Of a stretch of 64,000 bases of DNA, positions 49,265 through 60,188 are shown piece by piece. The notes under the pieces were generated by a model. It saw only the letters and a program-made list of their open reading frames with translations. It had not been told where the DNA came from and made no database searches. The position numbers were made by a program, and so were the translations under genes. Source of the DNA: Burkholderiaceae bacterium (GTDB lineage: Bacteria; Pseudomonadota; Gammaproteobacteria; Burkholderiales; Burkholderiaceae_C); assembly GCA_017848435.1 (NCBI GenBank), contig JAFEHU010000073.1:33737-97736 (forward strand). The letters are read 5' to 3'. Positions within the stretch are counted from its first letter, which is position 1, and every line of letters starts with the position of its first letter.

Positions 49265-50272
49265 ATGAACATTGTGATCCTCGACGACTACCAGGACGCT
49301 GTGCGCAAGCTCAATTGCGCCAGCAAACTGGACCAATTTCCCGCCAAGGTCTACACCAACACGGTCAAAGGCATGGGGCAGCTGTCGGTACGGCTGAAAG
49401 ACGCGGATGTGATTGTGTTGATCCGCGAACGCACCCACATCAACCGGCAACTGGTTGACAAACTCCCCCGACTCAAGCTGATCGCCCAGACCGGGCGCAT
49501 TGGCAGCCACATCGACGTGGCCGCCTGCACCGAGCGTGGCATTGCCGTCTCCGAAGGCACCGGCTCGCCGGTGGCACCGGCCGAGATGACCTGGGCCCTG
49601 ATCATGGCGGCGATGCGTCGCCTGCCGCAGTACGTCGGCAACCTCAAACACGGCGCCTGGCAGCAGTCGGGGCTGAAGGCCGCGTCCATGCCCCCCAACT
49701 TCGGACTCGGATCGGTGCTGAAAGGCAAGACGCTGGGCATCTGGGGTTACGGAAAAATCGGGCAGATCGTTGCCGGTTATGGCCGCGCATTCGGCATGCG
49801 CGTGCAGGTCTGGGGCCGCGAGGCCTCGCGCACCAAAGCCGTGGCCGACGGTTTCGAGGTCGCCGCCAGCAAGGCCGCCCTGTTCGCCAGTTCTGACGTG
49901 CTGTCGCTGCACCTCCGGCTGGCCGACGAAACCACCTCGGTGGTCAAGCTGGAAGACCTGTCGCTGATGAAGCCTTCGGCGCTGCTGGTGAACACCTCGC
50001 GCGCCGAACTGATCGAAGGCGACGCCCTGCTGGCCGCGCTGAACCGGGGCCGCCCCGGCCTGGCCGCCGTGGACGTGTTCGAGAGCGAACCCATCCTGCA
50101 GGGCCATGCGTTGCTGCGGCTGGAAAACTGCATCTGCACACCGCACATCGGCTACGTGGAGCAGGAGAACTACGAGATGTACTTTGCCGCCGCCTTCGAC
50201 AACGTGGTGAACTTCATCAAGGGCACACCGACCAACATCGTCAACCCTGGCGCCCTGAAGGTGCGCCGCTGA
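49265..50272 (+). CDS. D-2-hydroxyacid dehydrogenase family protein
   Basis: 335 residues from ATG 49265 (MNIVILDDYQDAVRKL). The Rossmann motif GIWGYGKIGQIVAGYGRAFG (about 159-178) is followed by catalytic Arg (LVNTSRAELI), Glu (FESEPI) and His (CTPHIGYVEQENYE), so an NAD(P)-dependent D-2-hydroxyacid dehydrogenase is clear. The substrate is not: phosphoglycerate, glyoxylate or hydroxypyruvate-type activities are all possible, and no serA-type C-terminal ACT domain is present. It stands alone between lexA and the FimV-like gene. Confidence 0.88.
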   Translation: MNIVILDDYQDAVRKLNCASKLDQFPAKVYTNTVKGMGQLSVRLKDADVIVLIRERTHINRQLVDKLPRLKLIAQTGRIGSHIDVAACTERGIAVSEGTGSPVAPAEMTWALIMAAMRRLPQYVGNLKHGAWQQSGLKAASMPPNFGLGSVLKGKTLGIWGYGKIGQIVAGYGRAFGMRVQVWGREASRTKAVADGFEVAASKAALFASSDVLSLHLRLADETTSVVKLEDLSLMKPSALLVNTSRAELIEGDALLAALNRGRPGLAAVDVFESEPILQGHALLRLENCICTPHIGYVEQENYEMYFAAAFDNVVNFIKGTPTNIVNPGALKVRR

Positions 50273-50310
50273 GGTTTTTCAACGGCTGGCTGGCACGCTC
50301 ATCATCATCA

Positions 50311-52029
50311 TCAGAATGTCAGCGCTGTGCCTTCGTCGGCCAGGCGCTCCTTGGCCACCGCGTACAGCAGCAACAGGTCGCGGCAGGCTTCCAGGTCAAA
50401 CACCTCAGTGCTGCCATCGGGCCGCTTGAAAATCAGGCCTTCAATCAGGGGCAGTACCGCGGGCCGGGGCCAGGCCACCACAATGCGTGACAGCGTTTCC
50501 GGGTAGGCCTGCAGGCCCAGGCTCTGGTGGCGGTAGTCGTCAAACTCGGGCACGCTGACATGGAAAGCCTGGCTGAAGTCGTCGCGCAACAACTGGTAGT
50601 CGTGGCGGCGGTTCAGCAGGTGGTAGAGGCGGAACAGGTCCAGGTAAGCCAACGGGCTGGTGTCTGCAGCATCGGTCCCGCCACCCGCCTGCCCGATGTA
50701 GCTGCGCAACACGGTGATGGCCTGGTCGTGCTGGCCGAGTGAGACGAAGAAGTCAGCTTGCTGCTGCATGTCCAGCAGTTCCTCGGCCTTCACACCGCGT
50801 GGCGACGGGGTCATGCTGTCGCCGAAATCCGTGGGGGCGGCGCCGGGCACCGCGGCACCGCCATCGGGCTCGGGAAACATCGAGGCCACCATGTCCAGAT
50901 CAATGCCTGTGGCCGTGTTCGCTCGTTCCCTGGCCGGTTCCGGCTCGGCCGCAGGCAGGTAGCTTGATTCTGCTGCGGGGTTGCCCAACGGCGCAACGTG
51001 GGATGCGGCCCACGCTGCTGGCACCGGCTGGTGGCGGGTACGGCGCCAACGCCAGGCCAACAGTGCAGCCAGCACAAGCGCCAAGCCGGCCAGGCCGTAG
51101 ACCAGCAGGTTGGCGTAGCGCTCGCTCTGGGCCTGGGCCAGTTCGGCCTTCAAGGCAGCCACCGAGCGCTCGTCCTGCGCCTTGGTGGCCCGCAGGGTGC
51201 GCAGTTCGGCCTCCATGGCGGTGATTTTTTCAAGCCCACGCAAAGACGCATCCACGTCCAGGTTCAGCACGCGCCAGAGCGCGGCCGCCGCTGCCCGCTC
51301 GGCCACACCACCGGCAGGCACGCCTTTCAGTTCCAGCGACAGCTTCAGCGCTGGGTTGCGCTCGAAGGCAAAGTCTGCTGGCACCAGCTTGAGACGGTCA
51401 CCTTGCTTCGCGGGCTGGGTTGGTTTGCTTGCCTTGCGGGCTGTGGCGCCCCCGCTGGGTGCACTGCGCCGTTGCGTTGTCTGGGCATTGGGTGTGGCAG
51501 CGCCGCCAGCGGCTTTGGCACTGGCTTTGGCACTGGCTTTGCCCGGCCGAGACTCCGGCACGGGCATGCCGCGCAGGCCGCGCGGTGCGGGCAGCACCTC
51601 AGGCGGAGCCAAGTCATTCGCCACAGGGGCGGCATCCATCGAGGCAAAGGATGGCAGTGCGACCTCGTCGCCCACATCGGCCAGCAACACGTAGCGGCGC
51701 GACACCCGCTGTATGCAACCCGCCGCCACCTCGACAGTGACCACCGGTTCGTCTACCGCCTTGCTGCTGCGCAATCGGATCAGGCCTTGTTTGGCACCAG
51801 GCGCGGGCTCAAACCGGGTGGTGACGAGTGCGGGGGCAATTGGGCTGTCGGCGTACAGCACCTCGGCCTGCAGGCAAAGGTCGCTGGCGCCATCGGTCGC
51901 CACCGGGATGGTGATGTTCAATGGCCGGCCAATCAGCGGCACTGCCGTGGTCGTGCCCAAGGAGAGTGCTGCACTGTGCAGTGCCACACCCAGCAAACCC
52001 ATTCCCACCACCATGTGTCTCAGTGTCAC
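50311..52029 (-). CDS. FimV/HubP-like polar membrane protein, short form
   Basis: 572 residues from a GTG at 52029 with GGGAG at five-base spacing; ATG 52014 is an alternative. A signal peptide is followed by a beta-rich domain (GRPLNITIPVATDGASDLCL), a Pro/Ala linker, a coiled coil (about 365-405, ITAMEAELRTLRATKAQDER), one membrane helix (YGLAGLALVLAALLAW) and an acidic cytoplasmic tail with a helical FimV-type end (DMQQQADFFVSLGQHDQAI). This is the FimV/HubP architecture, but no LysM motif was seen and it is shorter than typical FimV (about 900). It may organise the pole or type IV pili. Confidence 0.75.
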   Translation of the reverse strand: MTLRHMVVGMGLLGVALHSAALSLGTTTAVPLIGRPLNITIPVATDGASDLCLQAEVLYADSPIAPALVTTRFEPAPGAKQGLIRLRSSKAVDEPVVTVEVAAGCIQRVSRRYVLLADVGDEVALPSFASMDAAPVANDLAPPEVLPAPRGLRGMPVPESRPGKASAKASAKAAGGAATPNAQTTQRRSAPSGGATARKASKPTQPAKQGDRLKLVPADFAFERNPALKLSLELKGVPAGGVAERAAAAALWRVLNLDVDASLRGLEKITAMEAELRTLRATKAQDERSVAALKAELAQAQSERYANLLVYGLAGLALVLAALLAWRWRRTRHQPVPAAWAASHVAPLGNPAAESSYLPAAEPEPARERANTATGIDLDMVASMFPEPDGGAAVPGAAPTDFGDSMTPSPRGVKAEELLDMQQQADFFVSLGQHDQAITVLRSYIGQAGGGTDAADTSPLAYLDLFRLYHLLNRRHDYQLLRDDFSQAFHVSVPEFDDYRHQSLGLQAYPETLSRIVVAWPRPAVLPLIEGLIFKRPDGSTEVFDLEACRDLLLLYAVAKERLADEGTALTF

Positions 52030-52093
52030 GCCTTCTCCCTTCACCGGATTCTGGCACAGCTGGAAGACCCGGCCGCTGCGAGATAATCTGCGG

Positions 52094-53617
52094 ATGAAAT
52101 CATCAGCTTTCTCGAACGTTGGCATCGTCGGTACCGGTGCCATGGGACGTGGCATTGCCCAAATGGCGGCACAAGGCGGCTGCGCGGTGAAACTGTACGA
52201 CAGCCAGCCCGGGGCCGCAGCCAGTGCGGTCGGCGCGATTGGCGAACAGTGGGACAAACTGGCCGCCAAAGGACGCATCCCGGCGGCCGAGGCCGACAAA
52301 CTCAAGCAGCGTCTGGCCGTGGTTGACCAGCTGGAGGCCATGGCCGAGTGCGACCTGGTGGTGGAAGCCGTGGTGGAACAGGTCGCGGTGAAGCAAGCGC
52401 TGTTTGCTGCGCTGGAAGCGGTGGTGTCCGAGACGGCGGTGCTCGCCACCAACACCTCGTCGCTGTCGGTCACGGTGATTGGTGCGGCCCTGAAGCATCC
52501 CGGGCGTTTTGCCGGCCTGCACTACTTCAACCCGGTGCCACTGATGCGGGTGGTGGAGGTGATTGCCGGGCTGCGCACCGACCCGCAGGTCTGTGAACGG
52601 CTGTGCAACCACGTGCGCCAAATCGGCCACACACCAGTCCAGGCCAAAGACACGCCGGGCTTCATCGTCAACCACGCCGGACGAGGTTATGGCACCGAAG
52701 CCCTGCGCATCGCCAGCGAAGGCGTGGCCGACTTCGCCACCATTGACCGCATCCTGAAAGACCAGGCCGGCTTCAAGCTCGGCCCGTTCGAACTGATGGA
52801 CCTGACCGCGCTCGACGTCTCGCACCCGGTGATGGAATCGGTTTACCACCAGTACTACCAGGAGCCGCGCTACCGCCCGAGCGTGATCACCGCCCAGCGT
52901 CTGGCGGGTGGCCTGCTGGGCCGCAAAACCGGTGCAGGTTTCTACGCCTACACCGACGGTGCGATCCAGCTGCCCCCTGAACCCGCCGTGCCAGTGGTCA
53001 GCCCCGCGCCCCCGGTGTGGGTGTCGCCACGTGCCGCGCGCCGGGCCGATCTGCTGCAACTGCTGAAAAACCTCGGTGCCAGCATCGAGACAGCCGAGGC
53101 CCCAACGGCCGCGGCACTGATCGTCGTCGCACCGCTGGGGTTCGATGTCAGCACCATCGCGGCGGTGGACCGGCTCGACGCCACCCGCACCGTGGGCATT
53201 GACATGCTGGTCCCTGATGCCGGCACCAAGCGCCGCGTGCTGGCCACCAACCCCGCCACCACACCGGCCATGCGTGACGCAGCCCACGCGCTGTTTGCAC
53301 GCGACGGCAAGGCGGTCAGCGTCATCCGTGACAGTGCGGGGTTCGTCACCCAGCGCGTGCTGGCCACCATTGTCAACATCGCCAGCGACATCTGCCAGCA
53401 AGGCATCTGCAGCCCGCAAGACCTCGACACCGCCGTCGTGCTCGGCCTGGGTTACCCGCTCGGCCCCTTGGCGCTGGGTGACCGGCTGGGCGCCGCCAGC
53501 GTGCTGGAAATCCTGTTCAACATGCAGACCGTTCACGGTGACCCGCGTTACCGTCCCAGCCCCTGGTTGCGCCGCCGTGGCGCGCTGGGCCTGAGCCTGA
53601 CGCACCTGGAAAGCTGA
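52094..53617 (+). CDS. 3-hydroxyacyl-CoA dehydrogenase (PaaH-type)
   Basis: 507 residues from ATG 52094. The NAD-binding start VGIVGTGAMGRGIAQMAAQG is followed by NTSSLSVTVIGAALKHPGRF, the catalytic His in AGLHYFNPVPLMRVVEVI and the C-terminal helical domain GPFELMDLTALDVSHPVMES. After residue 300 a second HAD-type C-terminal domain follows (DSAGFVTQRVLATIVNIASD), as in PaaH/PaaC of the phenylacetate pathway. It oxidises 3-hydroxyacyl-CoA to 3-ketoacyl-CoA. No other paa genes are here, so general beta-oxidation is equally likely. An enoyl-CoA hydratase gene follows after five bases. Confidence 0.88.
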   Translation: MKSSAFSNVGIVGTGAMGRGIAQMAAQGGCAVKLYDSQPGAAASAVGAIGEQWDKLAAKGRIPAAEADKLKQRLAVVDQLEAMAECDLVVEAVVEQVAVKQALFAALEAVVSETAVLATNTSSLSVTVIGAALKHPGRFAGLHYFNPVPLMRVVEVIAGLRTDPQVCERLCNHVRQIGHTPVQAKDTPGFIVNHAGRGYGTEALRIASEGVADFATIDRILKDQAGFKLGPFELMDLTALDVSHPVMESVYHQYYQEPRYRPSVITAQRLAGGLLGRKTGAGFYAYTDGAIQLPPEPAVPVVSPAPPVWVSPRAARRADLLQLLKNLGASIETAEAPTAAALIVVAPLGFDVSTIAAVDRLDATRTVGIDMLVPDAGTKRRVLATNPATTPAMRDAAHALFARDGKAVSVIRDSAGFVTQRVLATIVNIASDICQQGICSPQDLDTAVVLGLGYPLGPLALGDRLGAASVLEILFNMQTVHGDPRYRPSPWLRRRGALGLSLTHLES

Positions 53618-53622
53618 GCGCC

Positions 53623-54402
53623 ATGCCGGCCCAGCTCAAGAGCACACGCCAGGGCCAGACCCTGGTGCTGACGCTGTGCAACCCCGAACACCGCAACGCC
53701 CTCGGGCCCGAGATGTACGCGGCAGGCGTGGAGGCGCTGGGTGTGGCCGAGTCCAGCAACGAAGTCCGCAGCGTGGTGCTGACGGGTGACGGCAACACCT
53801 TCAGCGCCGGTGGCAACCTGCAGCGGTTGCAGGCCAACCGGCACCAATCGCCGGAAGTGCAAGCCCAGAGCATCGAAGGTCTGCATAACTGGGTCGAGGC
53901 GATTCGCACCTTCCCCAAACCGGTGATCGCGGCGGTGGAAGGTGCCGCCGCCGGGGCCGGGTTCTCGCTGGTGCTGGCCTGCGACCTGGTGGTGGCCGCC
54001 CGCAACGCCATTTTTGTCATGGCCTACAGCAACATTGCGCTGTCGCCGGACGGCGGTGCCAGCTGGGCACTGCAACACGCTGTGCCGCGCCAGTTGGCCA
54101 CCGAGTTGCTGATGTGCGCCGAGCGCATGGGTGCCGAGCGGCTGCACGCGCTGGGCATCGTCAACCGCGTGGCCGAACCGGGCTGTGCGCTGGACGACGC
54201 CTTGGCCCTGGCCGAACGCCTCAACCAGCGCGCGCCCAATGCCCTGGCCAGCGTCAAGGAACTGCTGAACGACGCGGGCAGCGCCTCGCTGTCAGAACAG
54301 CTGGCGCGGGAGCGCGACCACTTTGTGAAAAACCTGCACCATGCCAACGCCGGCATCGGCATCGCGGCGTTCCTGAACAAAGAGCCTCCGCAGTACAACT
54401 GA
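53623..54402 (+). CDS. Enoyl-CoA hydratase/isomerase family protein
   Basis: A 259-residue crotonase. The first oxyanion-hole segment is SAGGNLQRLQ and the second is AAVEGAAAGAGFSLVLACDL, followed by FVMAYSNIALSPDGGASWAL. The sequence is closer to PaaG-like isomerases and other crotonases with Asp in SPDGG than to classical EchA with two Glu residues, so the exact reaction (hydration or double-bond shift) is open. It follows the 3-hydroxyacyl-CoA dehydrogenase gene in one unit. Confidence 0.88.
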   Translation: MPAQLKSTRQGQTLVLTLCNPEHRNALGPEMYAAGVEALGVAESSNEVRSVVLTGDGNTFSAGGNLQRLQANRHQSPEVQAQSIEGLHNWVEAIRTFPKPVIAAVEGAAAGAGFSLVLACDLVVAARNAIFVMAYSNIALSPDGGASWALQHAVPRQLATELLMCAERMGAERLHALGIVNRVAEPGCALDDALALAERLNQRAPNALASVKELLNDAGSASLSEQLARERDHFVKNLHHANAGIGIAAFLNKEPPQYN

Positions 54403-54498
54403 TCCCCGGCACGGCCTGCAGACACGCAGGTGACAACCCTGAGCCGGCCACACGGTAGACAGGGTGACAATGGCGTTTGAAAGTGACCACAACACGCC

Positions 54499-55218
54499 AT
54501 GGACGACCCGATTCTGACGATTGAAGAGCGCGAGGCCATCAACGCCGGGCGCTGGTTCTCCTCCCTGTCCCCATCCCTGCGGCACGACATCCTGCGCTGC
54601 GCTTACGTCAAGCGCTTCAAGGATGGCGAGCTGATCGCCGCCCGCGGCGACCCACCCACCGAATGGTCGGCCTGCGCCCGAGGCGCGGTGCGGGTCAGCT
54701 CCACCTCGCTGTCGGGCAAGCAGATCACCCTCACCTACATCGAGCCCGGCCTGTGGTTTGGCGACGTGGCGATTTTTGACGGTGACCGCCGCACCCACGA
54801 CGCCTATGCCCATGGCGACACAGTGCTGCTGTGCGTGGCCCGCAGCGACTTCCAGAAGATCCTGTCCAGCCATGTGGAACTGTACGAGGCGCTGATGCGG
54901 CTGCAGGCACGCCGCATCCGCCAGCTCTTCGGTTTGGTGGAAGACCTGAACACCCTGCCCTTGCGTGCACGGCTCGCCAAGCAGTTGCTGCACCTGGCAC
55001 GCAGCTACGGCGTGCCGTGTCTGGCCGAAGGCAACGAGGTGCGCATCGGCCTGCAACTGGCACAGGAAGAACTGGCCCAGCTGCTGGGCGCCTCGCGCCA
55101 GCGGGTCAACCAGGAACTCAAGGCCATGGAGCGCGACAACATCATCCGCATCGAGCCAGGCGGCCTGGTGGTGCGCAACCGCGACGGCCTGCTGAAAATC
55201 ACCGAGGCCGACCTGTGA
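54499..55218 (+). CDS. Crp/Fnr family transcriptional regulator
   Basis: A 239-residue regulator. The cyclic-nucleotide-binding-type beta barrel spans about 20-125 (FKDGELIAARGDPPTEWSAC, YIEPGLWFGDVAIFDGDRRT), then the dimer helix and a C-terminal winged helix-turn-helix (LAQEELAQLLGASRQRVNQE, about 184-203). No N-terminal Cys cluster for an Fe-S centre, so not an FNR-type O2 sensor. Its stop overlaps the phosphotransferase gene (GTGA), and it sits between hydratase and kinase genes, so it probably controls this acyl-CoA cluster. The effector is unknown. Confidence 0.88.
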   Translation: MDDPILTIEEREAINAGRWFSSLSPSLRHDILRCAYVKRFKDGELIAARGDPPTEWSACARGAVRVSSTSLSGKQITLTYIEPGLWFGDVAIFDGDRRTHDAYAHGDTVLLCVARSDFQKILSSHVELYEALMRLQARRIRQLFGLVEDLNTLPLRARLAKQLLHLARSYGVPCLAEGNEVRIGLQLAQEELAQLLGASRQRVNQELKAMERDNIIRIEPGGLVVRNRDGLLKITEADL

Positions 55219-56300
55219 GCAACTTCGACCACTTTCAGGGCACGCGCGGCGTGTCGGCCAACGCGGCTTTTGATGTGGACGCGCTGAGCGCATGGCTGTC
55301 GCCCCGGCTGCCCGGGTTTGATGGCCCGGTCACGGTCGAGGTGTTCAACGGCGGGCAGTCCAACCCCACCTACAAGCTCGTCACTGCCGACCGGTCGTAC
55401 GTGATGCGCGCCAAGCCCGGCCCCGTGGCCAAGCTGCTGCCCTCGGCCCATGCGATCGAACGCGAGTACCGGCTGGTGCACGCCCTGCGCGACTCGCAGG
55501 TGCCAGTGGCCCAGATGCACTGCCTGTGCGAAGACGAAAGCGTGATTGGCCGCGCGTTCTATCTGATGGCTTTTGTGGAAGGCCGGGTGTTGTGGGACCA
55601 GTCCCTGCCCGGCATGACCCCCGCCGAGCGGGGCGACATCTACTTCGAGATGAACCGCGTGCTGGCCGCGCTGCACGCCGTGCCGTTTGCCGAACTGGGC
55701 TTGTCCGACTACGGCAAGCCCGGCAACTACTTCGAGCGGCAGATTGGCCGCTGGAGCAAGCAGTACCAGGCCTCCATCACCCAGCCGATTGACGAGATGG
55801 ACGAACTGATCGCCTGGCTGCCCACCCACATCCCGGCCGGCGCACGCGACGAAACCAAAGTGGCCATCGTCCACGGCGACTACCGCATGGACAACCTGAT
55901 CTTCCACCCCACCGAACCGCGTGTGCTGGCGGTGCTGGACTGGGAGCTGTCCACCCTGGGCCACCCGCTGGCCGACTTCAGCTACCACTGCATGGCCTGG
56001 CACATTCCGCCAGGCGCGTTCCGTGGCATTGGCGGGCTGAACGTCGAACAGTTGGGCATCCCGACCGAAGCGGCCTACATCCGCCAGTACTGCGAACGCA
56101 CCGGTCTCACCAGCCCCGAGGCCCTGCGCACCGACTGGAACTTCTACATGGCCTACAACCTGTTCCGCCTGGCCGCCATCCTGCAGGGCATTGCCAAGCG
56201 GGTGGAAGCCGGTACCGCCTCCAGCGCACAGGCCGTCAGCTCGGCCGCCGGCGCCCGACCACTGGCCCAGATGGCCTGGCGTTTCGCCCGGCAGACCTAG
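55215..56300 (+). CDS. Aminoglycoside-phosphotransferase-like kinase (ACAD10/LvaA type)
   Basis: 361 residues from a GTG at 55215 overlapping the regulator stop. Kinase fold: nucleotide loop [11 protein letters not shown] (about 46-55), Lys67 in VMRAKPGP, catalytic VHGDYRMDN (His220-Asp222, Asn227) and metal-binding [18 protein letters not shown] (Asp242). These motifs match the APH-like domain fused to mammalian ACAD10/11 and the LvaA 4-hydroxyvalerate kinase type, not drug-resistance enzymes. The next gene, 32 bases on, is the matching acyl-CoA dehydrogenase. A likely role is phosphorylating a hydroxyacyl-CoA or hydroxyacid. Confidence 0.85.
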   Translation: MSNFDHFQGTRGVSANAAFDVDALSAWLSPRLPGFDGPVTVEVFNGGQSNPTYKLVTADRSYVMRAKPGPVAKLLPSAHAIEREYRLVHALRDSQVPVAQMHCLCEDESVIGRAFYLMAFVEGRVLWDQSLPGMTPAERGDIYFEMNRVLAALHAVPFAELGLSDYGKPGNYFERQIGRWSKQYQASITQPIDEMDELIAWLPTHIPAGARDETKVAIVHGDYRMDNLIFHPTEPRVLAVLDWELSTLGHPLADFSYHCMAWHIPPGAFRGIGGLNVEQLGIPTEAAYIRQYCERTGLTSPEALRTDWNFYMAYNLFRLAAILQGIAKRVEAGTASSAQAVSSAAGARPLAQMAWRFARQT

Positions 56301-56332
56301 CCTCCCTTTTCCGCCCGCCGACAAGGACCGTC

Positions 56333-57592
<1,260 letters not shown>

Positions 57593-57668
57593 AAGCCACC
57601 GGCTGTGGCGTGCATGGCCAGCACGCCACGGTGATTTCTCTTACAGTGCATGCACTGAAGGAGCATCC

Positions 57669-58373
57669 ATGATCGACGTTTTTTCCTGGGCCACGCCCAA
57701 CGGCCACAAGGTCCACATCATGCTGGAGGAATGCGGCTACCGCCTCGGGCGTGACTGGCGGGCCATTCCGGTCAACATCAGCACCGGCGACCAGTTCAAA
57801 CCCGAGTTTCTGGCCATCAGCCCGAACAACAAAATCCCGGCCCTGACCGACCCGAACGGGCCTGACGGCAAGCCGATCTCGCTGTTTGAATCGGGCGCGA
57901 TTCTGATGTACCTCGCGGCCAAGACCGGCAAATTCCTCCCGCGCAGCGACCGCAAGAAATTCGAGGTGTTGCAGTGGCTGATGTTCCAGATGGGTGGCGT
58001 GGGCCCGATGCTGGGGCAAACGCACCATTTCCGCCTGTATGCCCCCGAGAAAATCGAGTATGCGGTCAACCGCTACACCAACGAAACCAGGCGCCTGTAC
58101 GGCGTGATGGACAAGCAACTGGCCAGCCACAAGTTCATCGCTGGCAACCAGTACACGATCGCCGACATCGCCATTTTTCCCTGGCTGCGCAGCTGGAAGA
58201 ACCAGGGCATTGACTGGGCCGACTACCCACACCTCAAAGCCTGGTTTGACGGCATTGCCGAACGGCCGGCGGTGAAACGAGGGGTGGCGGTGCTGAGCGA
58301 CTTGCGCAAGCCGCTGACGGACGACAAGTCACGGGAAACGCTGTTTGGCAACACCCAGTACCAAAAACGCTGA
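57669..58373 (+). CDS. Glutathione S-transferase family protein (YfcG/Ure2p-like)
   Basis: 234 residues from ATG 57669, preceded by AAGGAG. The thioredoxin-like N-domain begins MIDVFSWATPNGHKVHIML and contains the cis-Pro/Glu-Ser pair (NNKIPALTD, then SLFESGAILMYLA). The helical C-domain includes FQMGGVGPMLGQTHHF and IADIAIFPWLRSWKNQGID. This fits the nu-class YfcG/Ure2p group, which has disulfide reductase activity with glutathione. It lies 76 bases after the acyl-CoA dehydrogenase gene; a joint role with the acyl-CoA genes is not evident. Confidence 0.88.
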   Translation: MIDVFSWATPNGHKVHIMLEECGYRLGRDWRAIPVNISTGDQFKPEFLAISPNNKIPALTDPNGPDGKPISLFESGAILMYLAAKTGKFLPRSDRKKFEVLQWLMFQMGGVGPMLGQTHHFRLYAPEKIEYAVNRYTNETRRLYGVMDKQLASHKFIAGNQYTIADIAIFPWLRSWKNQGIDWADYPHLKAWFDGIAERPAVKRGVAVLSDLRKPLTDDKSRETLFGNTQYQKR

Positions 58374-58393
58374 TCTGAAGAAGAAGGCGCTGT

Positions 58394-58470
58394 TGGCCTG
58401 CCCGACAGGAATCGAACCTGTGACAACCGACTTAGAAGGTCGGTGCTCTATCCAACTGAGCTACGGGCAG
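58394..58470 (-). tRNA. tRNA-Arg, anticodon TCT
   Basis: 77 bases. The acceptor strands are CTGCCCG and CGGGCAG with discriminator G and an encoded CCA; the anticodon loop is CTTCTAA and the T arm ACAGG-TTCGATT-CCTGT. It lies downstream of tRNA-Pro on the same strand but is separated from it by a terminator. Confidence 0.97.
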
Positions 58471-58504
58471 AAGCATCTGTTGTGCACCGCCTGACGGCAG
58501 GTAC

Positions 58505-58532
58505 AAAAAAAGCCCAACAAGTGGGCTTTTTT
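58505..58532. terminator. Terminator between tRNA-Pro and tRNA-Arg
   Basis: AAAAAAAGCCCA-ACAAG-TGGGCTTTTTT: clean arms with A/T runs on both sides. It ends the tRNA-Pro transcript before tRNA-Arg. Confidence 0.85.
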
Positions 58533-58538
58533 GGATGT

Positions 58539-58615
58539 TGGTCGGAGTACAAGGATTCGAACCTTGGACCCCCTGGTCCCAAACCAGGTGCGCTACCAGA
58601 CTGCGCCACACTCCG
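58539..58615 (-). tRNA. tRNA-Pro, anticodon TGG
   Basis: 77 bases. The acceptor strands are CGGAGTG and TACTCCG with discriminator A and an encoded CCA; the anticodon loop is TTTGGGA and the T arm CAAGG-TTCGAAT-CCTTG. It is immediately downstream of boxB on the same strand. Confidence 0.97.
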
Positions 58616-58690
58616 AAGCTGTTATTGTAGCGCGCCCAAACGGCGATTTCGCCTGTGGTGCGTGAAAAATCCACGCACCACACAGGTGAA

Positions 58691-60115
<1,425 letters not shown>

Positions 60116-60188
60116 GGTTTTACCTGTCTATCGCTCACAGTTTTGCCGGGATGGGCGGGGTACTTCGTGGTCGGTTGTGCGCCAACGC

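Noticed and set aside
55215..56300. An aminoglycoside resistance gene
   Set aside because: The APH-like motifs match the ACAD10/LvaA branch and the gene is coupled to an acyl-CoA dehydrogenase and a regulator; nothing suggests drug modification.
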